A stretch of 31,659 nucleotides of DNA, from assembly GCA_024635855.1 (NCBI GenBank), contig JAGXHZ010000106.1, positions 1 through 31,659 of the forward strand. Reading direction: 5' to 3'. The DNA comes from Sulfuricurvum sp. (GTDB lineage: Bacteria; Campylobacterota; Campylobacteria; Campylobacterales; Sulfurimonadaceae). Under the pieces are notes generated by a model. That model worked only from the letters and a program-made list of their open reading frames with translations, was not told the origin of the DNA and ran no database searches. This document shows positions 17,138 to 24,007 of this stretch, in pieces. Each line of letters starts with the position of its first letter. The stretch's first letter is position 1. The translations under genes were made by a program, and so were the position numbers.

Positions 17138-18766
17138 TTACATCATTCCCGGCATTCCGCCCATTCCACCCATATCTGGCATTGCAGGCTTATCTTCTTT
17201 GATTTCATGGATTGTTGCTTCGGTAGTTAGGAGCATACTTGATACGGATGTTGCGTTAGTCAATGCAACACGCTCAACTTTGAGAGGATCGATGATGCCC
17301 GCTTCGTACATGTCAACGTATTCGCCGGTTGCTGCATTGAATCCGATGTTTTCATTGGTTGAAGATACGATGGTGTTAACAACAACACCTGCGTCATATC
17401 CTGCATTTTCAGCGATTTGTTTTACTGGAGCAGTGATGGCGCGAAGGATGATTTCCCATCCGATTTTTTGATCGCCGCTGAGATCATGTTTCACTTTTGC
17501 TGCTGCACGGATAAGTGCCGCACCGCCGCCGATAACAATACCCTCTTCAACCGCAGCTTTGGTTGCAGAGAGTGCATCGTCTACGCGGTCTTTTTTCTCT
17601 TTCATTTCGGTTTCAGTTGCAGCGCCTACTTTGATAACGGCAACACCGCCACTAAGTTTTGCAAGACGCTCTTGTAGTTTTTCTTTATCGTATTCACTTG
17701 TTGTGCTTTCGATTTGAGTACGGATTTCTTTGATGCGTGAGTTTACTGCATCTTTTTCTCCAGCGCCATCAACGATGGTCGTGTTGTCTTTGGTAATAAC
17801 AACGCGTGATGCTTGACCGAGGTCTGCAACGGTTGCGCTGTCGAGTGTACGACCGATTTCTTCAGAGATAAGCTGTGCACGAGTAAGAACTGCGATGTCT
17901 TGAAGCATTGCTTTACGGCGATCACCGAATCCCGGTGCTTTTACTGCAGTGATGTTCAATACACCGCGAAGTTTGTTGACAACCAAGGTTGCTAACGCTT
18001 CACCGTCTACGTCTTCAGCGATGATGAGAAGAGGACGTGAACTTTTTTGTACTTGCTCTAGTACCGGAAGAAGGTCTTTGAGATTCGAGATTTTTTGATC
18101 GAAGAGGAGGATAAATGGATGATCGAGTTCAACCGTCATTTTTTCGCTGTTGTTGATGAAATACGGGCTGAGGTAACCACGGTCAAACTGCATCCCCTCA
18201 ACTACGTCAAGCTCATCATTAATCCCTTTGGCTTCTTCAACGGTGATAACACCGTCACGTCCAACTTTGTCCATAGCTTCTGCGATCATTGCACCGATAC
18301 GCTCATCGGAGTTTGCTGAAATCGTGGCGACTTGCGCAATCTCTTTTTTATCATTGATAATACGAGAAGCGGCTTTGAGCTCTGCTAAAATTGCTTCGGT
18401 TGCTTTGTCCATACCGCGTTTTACTTCGATTGGATTTGCCCCTGCTGTGATATTACGAAGACCCTCTTTGAAAATCGCATTGGCAAGGATGGTTGCGGTT
18501 GTTGTACCGTCACCCGCCTCATCTGCTGTGTTGGATGCAACCTCTTTTACGAGTTGTGCTCCCATGTTTTCCAATGGATCTTTAAGCTCTACTTCTTTAG
18601 CAACCGATACACCGTCTTTTGTAATCATCGGTGCGCCGTAGCTGCGTTGGATAAGAACATTGCGACCGCGTGGTCCCATCGTTACTTTTACGGCATCAGT
18701 GAGTTTTTGTACTCCTGCGGCTAACTTGTTGCGTGCATCGTCTGAATAGTGAATTTCTTTTGCCAT
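17138..18766 (-). CDS. groL: Chaperonin GroEL (60 kDa)
   Basis: The large chaperonin that folds proteins in an ATP-driven double ring with GroES. The 542 residues start [21 protein letters not shown] and show the ATP site [12 protein letters not shown], the [10 protein letters not shown] motif with catalytic Asp, the [23 protein letters not shown] apical stretch and the flexible Gly-Gly-Met tail ([10 protein letters not shown]). Full length and intact. A TAAGGAT-type site precedes the ATG, and the groES stop lies 23 nt upstream. No duplicate groEL is in the window. Confidence 0.98.
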   Translation of the reverse strand: MAKEIHYSDDARNKLAAGVQKLTDAVKVTMGPRGRNVLIQRSYGAPMITKDGVSVAKEVELKDPLENMGAQLVKEVASNTADEAGDGTTTATILANAIFKEGLRNITAGANPIEVKRGMDKATEAILAELKAASRIINDKKEIAQVATISANSDERIGAMIAEAMDKVGRDGVITVEEAKGINDELDVVEGMQFDRGYLSPYFINNSEKMTVELDHPFILLFDQKISNLKDLLPVLEQVQKSSRPLLIIAEDVDGEALATLVVNKLRGVLNITAVKAPGFGDRRKAMLQDIAVLTRAQLISEEIGRTLDSATVADLGQASRVVITKDNTTIVDGAGEKDAVNSRIKEIRTQIESTTSEYDKEKLQERLAKLSGGVAVIKVGAATETEMKEKKDRVDDALSATKAAVEEGIVIGGGAALIRAAAKVKHDLSGDQKIGWEIILRAITAPVKQIAENAGYDAGVVVNTIVSSTNENIGFNAATGEYVDMYEAGIIDPLKVERVALTNATSVSSMLLTTEATIHEIKEDKPAMPDMGGMGGMPGMM

Positions 18767-18789
18767 GGTTTTATCCTTAAGTGATTAAA

Positions 18790-19050
18790 TTATTTTACGA
18801 TTCCGAGTAAGTCGCTTGTAGCGATAACTAGGTAGGTTTTTCCATCAAGAGTCAACTCTGTTCCTGAATATTTACCGAAAACAACAACATTGCCAACTTC
18901 TACCGTCGAGACTTTGTCACTTACTGCGACAACAGTACCTGATGAAGGTTTTTCTTTTGCATTATCAGGAATAATGATCCCTGATGCGGTTGTAGTTGCC
19001 TCTTCAAGACGTTGAACCAATACACGTTTTCCAAGTGGTTGAAAATTCAT
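18790..19050 (-). CDS. groS: Co-chaperonin GroES (10 kDa)
   Basis: Lid of the GroEL cage. ATG 19050 gives 86 residues starting [17 protein letters not shown], the normal N-terminus; a strong AAGGAAG lies about 5 nt upstream. An in-frame ATG at 19086 would start upstream of the predicted promoter and add 12 non-homologous residues. The mobile-loop region ([20 protein letters not shown]) and the GTVVAVSDK strand are conserved. First gene of the groES-groEL operon. No CIRCE inverted repeat (TTAGCACTC-N9-GAGTGCTAA) is found between this gene and the tRNA, so HrcA control is not supported. Confidence 0.97.
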   Translation of the reverse strand: MNFQPLGKRVLVQRLEEATTTASGIIIPDNAKEKPSSGTVVAVSDKVSTVEVGNVVVFGKYSGTELTLDGKTYLVIATSDLLGIVK

Positions 19051-19077
19051 TATGCTTCCTTTTGTTTTATTGGGCGA

Positions 19078-19083
19078 ATTGTA
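19078..19083 (-). promoter_or_regulatory. Predicted -10 box of groES-groEL
   Basis: TACAAT on the minus strand, predicted start near 19071 and leader about 20 nt to ATG 19050. No good -35 hexamer. The only strong candidate before groES. Confidence 0.45.
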
Positions 19084-19154
19084 CACGAGTTTGGCTGATT
19101 TTATTTTATCGTTAAAAGGTTACTACTTTTAGCTAACAATAAGCAATGAGTCAT

Positions 19155-19160
19155 TATAAT
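19155..19160 (+). promoter_or_regulatory. Predicted -10 box of tRNA-Met
   Basis: A perfect TATAAT 20 nt before the mature 5' end of the tRNA, giving a start near 19167 and a short 5' leader. Confidence 0.6.
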
Positions 19161-19180
19161 TCCACTCTTCCAATAAAGAT

Positions 19181-19257
19181 GTCAGGGTAGCTCAGCTGGT
19201 TAGAGCACTGGTCTCATAAGCCGGGGGTCGGGGGTTCGAGTCCCCCCTCTGACACCA
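19181..19257 (+). tRNA. tRNA-Met (anticodon CAT)
   Basis: A complete 77-nt cloverleaf folded by hand: acceptor stem GTCAGGG/CTCTGAC (one G-T pair), D stem GCTC/GAGC, anticodon stem CTGGT/GCCGG with loop CTCATAA (anticodon CAT), variable loop GGGTC, T stem GGGGG/CCCCC with loop TTCGAGT, discriminator A and encoded CCA. The first pair is G-C, not the C/A mismatch of initiator tRNA, so it is an elongator Met tRNA, or a tRNA-Ile whose C34 is modified to lysidine. It borders the accessory region to 22051. Confidence 0.97.
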
Positions 19258-19494
19258 TCTTTAAAATCAATCCACATTCAAAACTTCCAAAATCGACGTT
19301 TCATCCATACCTCATTTGCTCATTCAATAAAATGACTTTCGCTATTTTGAGTTAGGTTCGTTTTCAAAAAGTGAAGATTGAATATCTGACCCCTTGTTTG
19401 TTGTTTGTTTTTGCAAAGTGGAAGTATGAGAGATATGGTACACCTAGTCTTTTGACGGTTATGACGTGTGCAGACAAAAAAAGTAGTTTTAAGT
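19258..19494. other. Gene-free spacer after tRNA-Met with a short repeat-like fragment
   Basis: No coding sequence is supported. At 19371-19393 lies GTGAAGATTGAATATCTGAC followed by CCC. This resembles the GGGGTCAGATATTCAA-type sequence I associate with flanks of small REP-associated (Y1) transposase elements, so it may be an element end or remnant. That association is from memory and unverified. Confidence 0.3.
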
Positions 19495-20112
19495 TTATTG
19501 ACTACGTGACAGATAAGGCATAAGTTCTTTCTCAAGTCCTTCAATCGCAGCATTAATTTTTATTGTTAGTTCATTTTCTTGCGATTTTATATCCCAAATA
19601 TTTTCTTTCACTTTCTTTCCAAATTCACTGTCAGCTTTAAAATGCTCCCCCCCAGAATATTGGTTGTCTATAAATGACTCTATATCCACTTGAAGTGATC
19701 GAACACATTGGCGTAAGGCTGTGCCTTTATCTTTAATTGTTTTTCCCCATAGTGCCTCTGCTTCTAAAAGAGCAGTATCAAAATTTTGAACTGCATCGCC
19801 TACAGGTATCCATCTTTTCGAGTATACATGTGCATATGCTTGACCATTTTCATCATTGGTATGTTTACCCACAGTTCTTCGATAATCCTCAGGAAATTCC
19901 ATTCCTGCAATGAAAGGAGAGCGACAGTAAAATATTTCGTCTCTTAGTTTATATACTGATTTTATGAGTTCCCGCGCTACCTCAAAATTGGCTTTTCCAC
20001 GAAGTTCTTTTTGCCATTTCTCTACGCCAGTATATGCGAAATAAGCAGTGGTGGCTGCTGCACCAGCAAGAGTGATGTCTTTTATAATTGAAAATATTTC
20101 AACAGTACTCAT
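19495..20112 (-). CDS. Hypothetical membrane-anchored protein
   Basis: A 205-residue protein I do not recognise. One hydrophobic segment near the N-terminus (about 13-30, ITLAGAAATTAYFAYTGVEK) should anchor it in the inner membrane with the rest in the cytoplasm. The soluble part is helical and charged, with a C-terminal coiled-coil-like stretch (about 165-200, KVKENIWDIKSQENELTIKI...) and a conserved-looking FYCRSPFIAGMEF segment. A good GGAGAAG ribosome site lies 3-4 nt before ATG 20112, so it is probably expressed. It begins the minus-strand accessory genes beside tRNA-Met. Codons are AT-richer than in the housekeeping genes. No function assigned. Confidence 0.7.
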   Translation of the reverse strand: MSTVEIFSIIKDITLAGAAATTAYFAYTGVEKWQKELRGKANFEVARELIKSVYKLRDEIFYCRSPFIAGMEFPEDYRRTVGKHTNDENGQAYAHVYSKRWIPVGDAVQNFDTALLEAEALWGKTIKDKGTALRQCVRSLQVDIESFIDNQYSGGEHFKADSEFGKKVKENIWDIKSQENELTIKINAAIEGLEKELMPYLSRSQ

Positions 20113-20164
20113 TTCTTCTCCATACAGTTAACTATTTTCATGAGGTTGGAACGTGGGTTAAAAA

Positions 20165-20575
20165 TTACTGTATATGTGGAATAGGTATTAATGCTCTATT
20201 TTCTTTATTTAATGAAAATTGGGCTTGCCATACTCTTCCATCGTCCTGGTCAACTAATATAAAGTTCCAAATATTATTTGTAGGGTATAAAGTAAATCTT
20301 CCATTCTTTCCATTTGAAGCTAAAGGCATTGAATTGATAAGCACTTTAGATTGATTAATATCTTGATTCACTGAATATTGAACTTGCCATACACGGCCAG
20401 TTTGTGTGTCTAGTTCTAAAAAATTCCACATGTTTTCCGTTTTGAATAGTCTATAGTGTACATCTATTCGCTGTTCAGGGTCTGTTTTTAATTTTATATC
20501 ATCTGACGCATAAGTTACTAAGCTATACATTATGAAAATAAAAACTAATGGATGTAAAAAAAATGGAACTTTCAC
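20165..20575 (-). CDS. Exported protein with two Trp-rich repeats
   Basis: A 136-residue secreted protein starting at GTG 20575, supported by a strong AAGGAAG ribosome site 7-8 nt upstream. Residues 1-23 are a signal peptide ending near TYA. The mature part is two copies of one beta unit: YRLFKTENMWNFLELDTQTG-RVWQVQYSVN (41-70) and FTLYPTNNIWNFILVDQDDG-RVWQAQFSLN (94-123), 53 residues apart. The shared pattern Y-x-T-x-N-x-W-N-F-x-x-x-D-x-x-x-G-R-V-W-Q-x-Q suggests a small repeat domain known only from uncharacterised proteins. It follows the broken lipoprotein gene by 29 nt on the same strand. Function unknown. Confidence 0.75.
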   Translation of the reverse strand: MKVPFFLHPLVFIFIMYSLVTYASDDIKLKTDPEQRIDVHYRLFKTENMWNFLELDTQTGRVWQVQYSVNQDINQSKVLINSMPLASNGKNGRFTLYPTNNIWNFILVDQDDGRVWQAQFSLNKENRALIPIPHIQ

Positions 20576-20604
20576 GTGTAATCTTCCTTTTAAAATTTAA
20601 TTAT

Positions 20605-20967
20605 TTATTTTTTTGAGATGATTATAGCAAAACTATTATAACTATTGTTTGTTAGAATAAATTTATTGTTTAAATAGGAGTCAGGTATTTCTGACTTCTG
20701 ACATGTTTTTTCGCTTCGTGAATTCAATCCCATTGGAATAAAATAATACCCAGTAGCGAGTAATCCGAGAGAACCTGTTCCTTCACCTTTTGCTTGACCA
20801 AGAGTTTGACCAAGAGTTTGACCAAGAGTTTGACCAAGAGTTTGACCAAGAGTTTGATATTTTGCGGGTGGAGTTTGTTCGATTTTTACTTGATGAGAAG
20901 AACACCCAGCCAATCAAAACAGAGCTATTGTAGGAGCAATTATCTGTAGTTTTAACATTTGTTTCAT
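20605..20967 (-). pseudogene. Lipoprotein gene broken by an in-frame TGA, with TLGQ repeats
   Basis: Reading from ATG 20967, which has an AAAGGA ribosome site, gives a lipoprotein signal peptide (KQMLKLQIIAPTIALF) then a TGA at 20914-20916, directly followed in the same frame by LAGCSSHQ, a perfect lipobox. The stop therefore falls inside what was one signal peptide, 17 codons after the start. Downstream, 102 more codons stay open, including five TLGQ repeats and a glycine-rich piece (GEGTGSLGLLATGYYFIPMG). A TTG at 20913 could not restore a signal peptide. The frame is otherwise intact, so the mutation is recent, or a sequencing error. Original function unknown. Confidence 0.8.
20794..20853. 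repeat. Five perfect 12-bp tandem repeats
   Basis: The unit TTGACCAAGAGT is repeated five times without change, encoding Thr-Leu-Gly-Gln on the minus strand within the broken lipoprotein gene. Because the unit is a multiple of three, copy-number change would alter protein length without shifting frame. Confidence 0.95.
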
Positions 20968-21127
20968 AATATGAAATCCTTTATCTCTAACAATTACAGA
21001 TCCCATTACAGGGAGCGCATTTTTAATTTATAGTACTTAATTCAGTATATAGTGTTTAAACTAAAATAGTTTATTTTTAAATAAAATATATTAATTATTT
21101 TTTAAAGGTATTACAATACGAAACAAA
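20968..21127. other. AT-rich spacer between divergent accessory genes
   Basis: No coding sequence seen. Contains a weak hairpin TAAACT/AGTTTA followed by five Ts (21057-21078), which is terminator-like on the plus strand although no plus-strand gene precedes it, and a TACAAT -10 candidate for the XRE gene at 21112-21117. Confidence 0.4.
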
Positions 21128-21202
21128 ATAACCCACCATAGTGGTTTGTTGATCGATTCTGATCCAACTAAAATCAACCCAACTAATACTATAGTGGGTT
21201 AT
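21128..21202 (+). promoter_or_regulatory. Long inverted repeat forming the leader of the XRE gene
   Basis: Outer arms of 15 nt (21128-21142 and 21188-21202) match at 14 of 15 positions; inner arms GTTGAT (21147-21152) and ATCAAC (21173-21178) are perfect. The right outer arm contains the GTGGGTT ribosome region and ends 2 nt before ATG 21205. The left arm begins just after the start predicted from TACAAT 21112-21117. So the whole leader could fold into one hairpin hiding the ribosome site, or the arms could be an operator for the encoded repressor. Confidence 0.6.
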
Positions 21203-21204
21203 AG

Positions 21205-21495
21205 ATGTCTCAAACCGCTTTTTCAGATGATGAAATACAGAATATCTATAAACTCATCGGTGAAAACGTAAAATATTACAGAACAAAAAAAGAGATGAGT
21301 CAACTTACTCTCTCTTACGAAATGGGATATAAATCGGTTAGTCTCGTTTCTGCTGCTGAGCTTTGTAATGATGGTAAACACTTCAACATCGAGCATCTTT
21401 ATAAAATTAGTAAAATACTTGATATTTCTATCACGCAGTTTTTCGAGTCTACGCCGTCTGAACTTGTAGAAACGCTGCCTGAATCCGACGAATAG
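21205..21495 (+). CDS. XRE-family helix-turn-helix regulator
   Basis: A 96-residue DNA-binding protein. The Cro/C1-type domain spans about 15-78: IGENVKYYRTKKEMSQLTLS begins the fold, then YEMGYKSVSLVSAAEL is the helix-turn-helix and HLYKISKILDISITQFF the closing helices. The acidic tail (TPSELVETLPESDE) may mediate dimerisation. It sits alone in the accessory region behind a long inverted repeat, which suggests autoregulation. The toxin-antitoxin pair follows 83 nt later with its own promoter, so it is probably not part of that module. Confidence 0.85.
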   Translation: MSQTAFSDDEIQNIYKLIGENVKYYRTKKEMSQLTLSYEMGYKSVSLVSAAELCNDGKHFNIEHLYKISKILDISITQFFESTPSELVETLPESDE

Positions 21496-21544
21496 TATCC
21501 GATACGCATTTATCCCCTATGCTAAATTACACACTAAAGAGTGC

Positions 21545-21550
21545 TATAAT
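21545..21550 (+). promoter_or_regulatory. Predicted -10 box of the toxin-antitoxin pair
   Basis: TATAAT predicting a start near 21557 and a 22-nt leader to ATG 21579. This excludes the in-frame ATG at 21519 as the antitoxin start. Confidence 0.6.
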
Positions 21551-21578
21551 TTTCCAAATGAAACAAAAGGGGGATATT

Positions 21579-21785
21579 ATGACGATCACCATTAACGACA
21601 GTTTCGCCGATCAAGTAATAGCCTTTTTAAAAACGCTTCCAAAAGAGGCGGCAAAGATTGAACCGTCACGTCCTTGGTATGCCGATGAGGTGAAACGCCG
21701 CGCGGATCAATACCGTGCCGGAGATATGGAGACTGTTCCGCATAACGAAATGTGGGAACGTATTGAAAGACAAATAGAGGCGTGA
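21579..21785 (+). CDS. Antitoxin of a type II toxin-antitoxin pair
   Basis: A 68-residue protein from ATG 21579, which has a very strong AAAAGGGGG ribosome site. The N-terminus TITINDSFADQVIAFLKTLP resembles the beta-strand plus helix of short ribbon-type antitoxin DNA-binding domains, while the C-terminal part, rich in charge and Trp (PSRPWYADEVKRRADQYRAG), should wrap the toxin. Its stop overlaps the toxin's GTG start in GTGA, the standard arrangement for coupled translation, so antitoxin is made first. The exact family (ParD, RelB or another) is unclear from sequence. Confidence 0.82.
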   Translation: MTITINDSFADQVIAFLKTLPKEAAKIEPSRPWYADEVKRRADQYRAGDMETVPHNEMWERIERQIEA

Positions 21786-22051
21786 AGATCGTTTATGACC
21801 CACAGTTTAATCGTGAAGTAATGGCGGCTTATGAGTTTATCGTCAAAGACAAGCGCAAAGCAGCTAAAGAATTTTTAGCTAAAGTTAAAGCCCACATCGA
21901 GACGCTAACTGATAACCCCAGTAAAGGACGGTTAAATGATGATGGCAACCGAGAGCTAATACATAAAGGCTATACCATCCCTTATTTGATCGATGGGGAT
22001 AATATAGTGATTTTGGGTATTTTCAATCAGAATAAGTGGAGTAAGAAATAG
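21782..22051 (+). CDS. RelE/ParE-superfamily toxin
   Basis: An 89-residue toxin from GTG 21782, overlapping the antitoxin by 4 nt. The fold order fits RelE/ParE: a starting strand KIVYDPQFNREV, two helices (AAYEFIVKDKRKAAKEFLAKVKAHIETL), NPSKGRLN before the sheet, and the strands RELIHKGYTIPYLIDGDNIVILGIFNQ. ParE members poison gyrase and RelE members cut mRNA on the ribosome; neither activity can be decided here. The two genes form a complete, intact module. It is the last plus-strand accessory gene and converges with the branching-enzyme gene. Confidence 0.88.
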   Translation: MKIVYDPQFNREVMAAYEFIVKDKRKAAKEFLAKVKAHIETLTDNPSKGRLNDDGNRELIHKGYTIPYLIDGDNIVILGIFNQNKWSKK

Positions 22052-22189
22052 GCACTTTTAACGCTCTTTAGCCTCTACTCTATTCTGCAAAACTTGGACT
22101 GAAACACCATGTTACCAGAGTCAATTTCGTTTAATACACATCTTGAAGAGAATTTTCTCCTCATTCCCTTACCTGTTTATTCGGAATGT

Positions 22190-23977
22190 TTATTGCGAAA
22201 AAATCACTACACTGTAAGCTCCGATAGAAACCGCAGCATGAAAAGCAAGCCCATCATATTTACCCTCTTTTGCGATAATATCAGCACTCGGATAGTTGCC
22301 AAAATCGTCATTGTACCCTTCCCAATCGCTGTTAAAACGGAGTTTCCAAGCTCCTTCGGTTGGAAAGCCGATGACGTAATCTTTCTGTGCCTCATGGTAG
22401 AAGTTAGCAACGATCACAACGTCATCCGATACACCGCCCTTGTCCCAGCGGTGAAAAGCAATGACCTTGCGTTCATTGTTCAGGTGATAGACTTGTGTAA
22501 ACTGCCCGCATAAACCGCGCGTGAAGCCATCAAGGTTGGAGCGCAACCGTGTGAGGTCCCGATACAGAAGAACGATACCGTGAAATTCAGCACATTGATC
22601 CCAATCAACGGGAACCGTGTCACGAAACCATCCCCCCTCAAGGAACTCTTGACCTTGAAAAAGCATAGGTATACCGGGGGAGGTAAAGACCATTGCGGCG
22701 GCTAATGTCGAACGTTTCCGCGCGTACCATCCTTTGGGGTCATTCGGATTAATCTCTTGCGGTACACGGGCATGACCGTTTGCTACCTCGTCATGCGATT
22801 CGCTGTAGATAACCCGGTCAAAGGCATCATCGTTATAACGGTATAAGATGGCATCACGGATGGCTTCGAGTGATCGCTGCTCATCTTGGGGTGTTATCAC
22901 CGCTTGACGTATGGGATGGACAAACATGGCATCCCACTGAGAGGCGAATCCGGCTCCGCCCGCTCCAACCTCTTTGGTGAGCCATTTATTGTTTTGAAGA
23001 TCCTCAGCGATCGAGACCCGACCGGGAAATTTCTGTGTCATTTCGCTATTGATCCACTGAAGCAAGCGCCACCCATCAGGAATATCCTGTACTTCGAAAC
23101 CGTCTACAGATCGAATGAATTGGGTACAGTCGAAGCGGATGCCGTCTATGTGATACTCCTCGAGCCACATCATAACGTTATCCATGAGGTAGTGACGAAC
23201 CTCTTCTCGTCCGTAATCGGGTCTGGTTTCCCCCCATGGAGTAATCGCCCGATTATCGTTGTAGAAATAGATTCCGCCGCGACCGTTTTCACTCCAACCG
23301 TCAAACTGCCACAGATCAAGATCACTAGGACCTAGGTGGTTGTACACCACGTCCAGTATCACCGCAATACCGACTTGATGGGCGCGCTTGATAAACTGTT
23401 TAAACGCCAACGGCCCTCCGTACTCACCATCTACCGAAAAAATATGGGAAGGGTTATAACCCCATGAGCGTTCTCCCGCGAACTCTCCTATTGGCATAAT
23501 CTGTATCGCATTGACACCGAGTTTTTTCAAATGTCCAAGACGCGCGGATATCGATGAAAACTCACCCTGATGGACAACGTCTTCTTGATCATTGAACGTC
23601 CCGACATGAAGTTCGTAGATGACAAGTTCATTCCACGGCACGATGGTAAAATCATCCCCCTGCCAGTCAAAACGTGTATCGTGAACGATGGCATTGCCGA
23701 CGGAACTTGTCACTTCACGGGCATACGGATCGATCCGCTTGAACTCACCGTTTTGCGTAGAGAGGAGAAACAGATATTGATCATCCGCATGAGCCTCAGC
23801 GACATTGGCATACCAATACCCATTTTCCTCAGAGTTCATCGGGTGCTTTATAGCATTCCATTCGTTAAACGATCCAATAACGGATACGTTTTGTGCATGG
23901 GGTGCCCATACGCGAAAGGCAACTCCATCAGCGTGCAGAATCGCTCCCATCCCTTTTATTTTAGTTTCATTGTTCAT
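22190..23977 (-). CDS. GH13 alpha-glucan branching-type enzyme with CBM48
   Basis: A 595-residue cytoplasmic enzyme probably making alpha-1,6 branches in glycogen. An N-terminal CBM48 domain (about 15-105, FRVWAPHAQNVSVIGSFNEW) precedes the GH13 barrel. The four GH13 motifs are DVVYNH (209-214), GIRFDCTQF with nucleophile Asp283, the acid Glu325 in SIAEDLQN, and ESHDEVANG with His395-Asp396. The SHDEV-G form favours a branching enzyme over trehalohydrolase or amylase. It is shorter than E. coli GlgB, as in many bacteria with a single CBM48. No glgA or glgC lies beside it. ATG 23977 follows an AAGAAG site. Confidence 0.82.
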   Translation of the reverse strand: MNNETKIKGMGAILHADGVAFRVWAPHAQNVSVIGSFNEWNAIKHPMNSEENGYWYANVAEAHADDQYLFLLSTQNGEFKRIDPYAREVTSSVGNAIVHDTRFDWQGDDFTIVPWNELVIYELHVGTFNDQEDVVHQGEFSSISARLGHLKKLGVNAIQIMPIGEFAGERSWGYNPSHIFSVDGEYGGPLAFKQFIKRAHQVGIAVILDVVYNHLGPSDLDLWQFDGWSENGRGGIYFYNDNRAITPWGETRPDYGREEVRHYLMDNVMMWLEEYHIDGIRFDCTQFIRSVDGFEVQDIPDGWRLLQWINSEMTQKFPGRVSIAEDLQNNKWLTKEVGAGGAGFASQWDAMFVHPIRQAVITPQDEQRSLEAIRDAILYRYNDDAFDRVIYSESHDEVANGHARVPQEINPNDPKGWYARKRSTLAAAMVFTSPGIPMLFQGQEFLEGGWFRDTVPVDWDQCAEFHGIVLLYRDLTRLRSNLDGFTRGLCGQFTQVYHLNNERKVIAFHRWDKGGVSDDVVIVANFYHEAQKDYVIGFPTEGAWKLRFNSDWEGYNDDFGNYPSADIIAKEGKYDGLAFHAAVSIGAYSVVIFSQ

Positions 23978-24007
23978 GGTTTAATTCTTCTTTTTACCAA
24001 GATGAGT

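Noticed and set aside
18781..18797. Partial match to the amt palindrome between groES and groEL
   Set aside because: Only the first nine bases agree, the second arm is missing, and it lies inside an operon gap in AT-rich DNA; chance is sufficient.
19320..19553. 77-codon minus-strand ORF rich in Cys, Lys and Asn
   Set aside because: It overlaps the better-supported gene at 19495 in another frame and has no ribosome site or recognisable domain.
20605..20913. Lipoprotein gene starting at TTG 20913
   Set aside because: It would begin at the lipobox with no hydrophobic signal; the frame, ribosome site and signal core upstream show that the real start is ATG 20967 and the gene is broken.
21128..21202. 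Integron attC-like site
   Set aside because: The arms run AACCC...GGGTT, which does not give the RYYYAAC...GTTRRRY ends of attC, and no integron integrase or cassette array is present.
19181..22051. CRISPR array or prophage in the accessory region
   Set aside because: The only tandem repeat is the spacer-free 12-bp unit inside a coding frame, and no integrase, capsid or cas gene is present.
22109..22513. 134-codon plus-strand ORF
   Set aside because: Mostly antisense to the conserved branching-enzyme gene; no ribosome site or family match.
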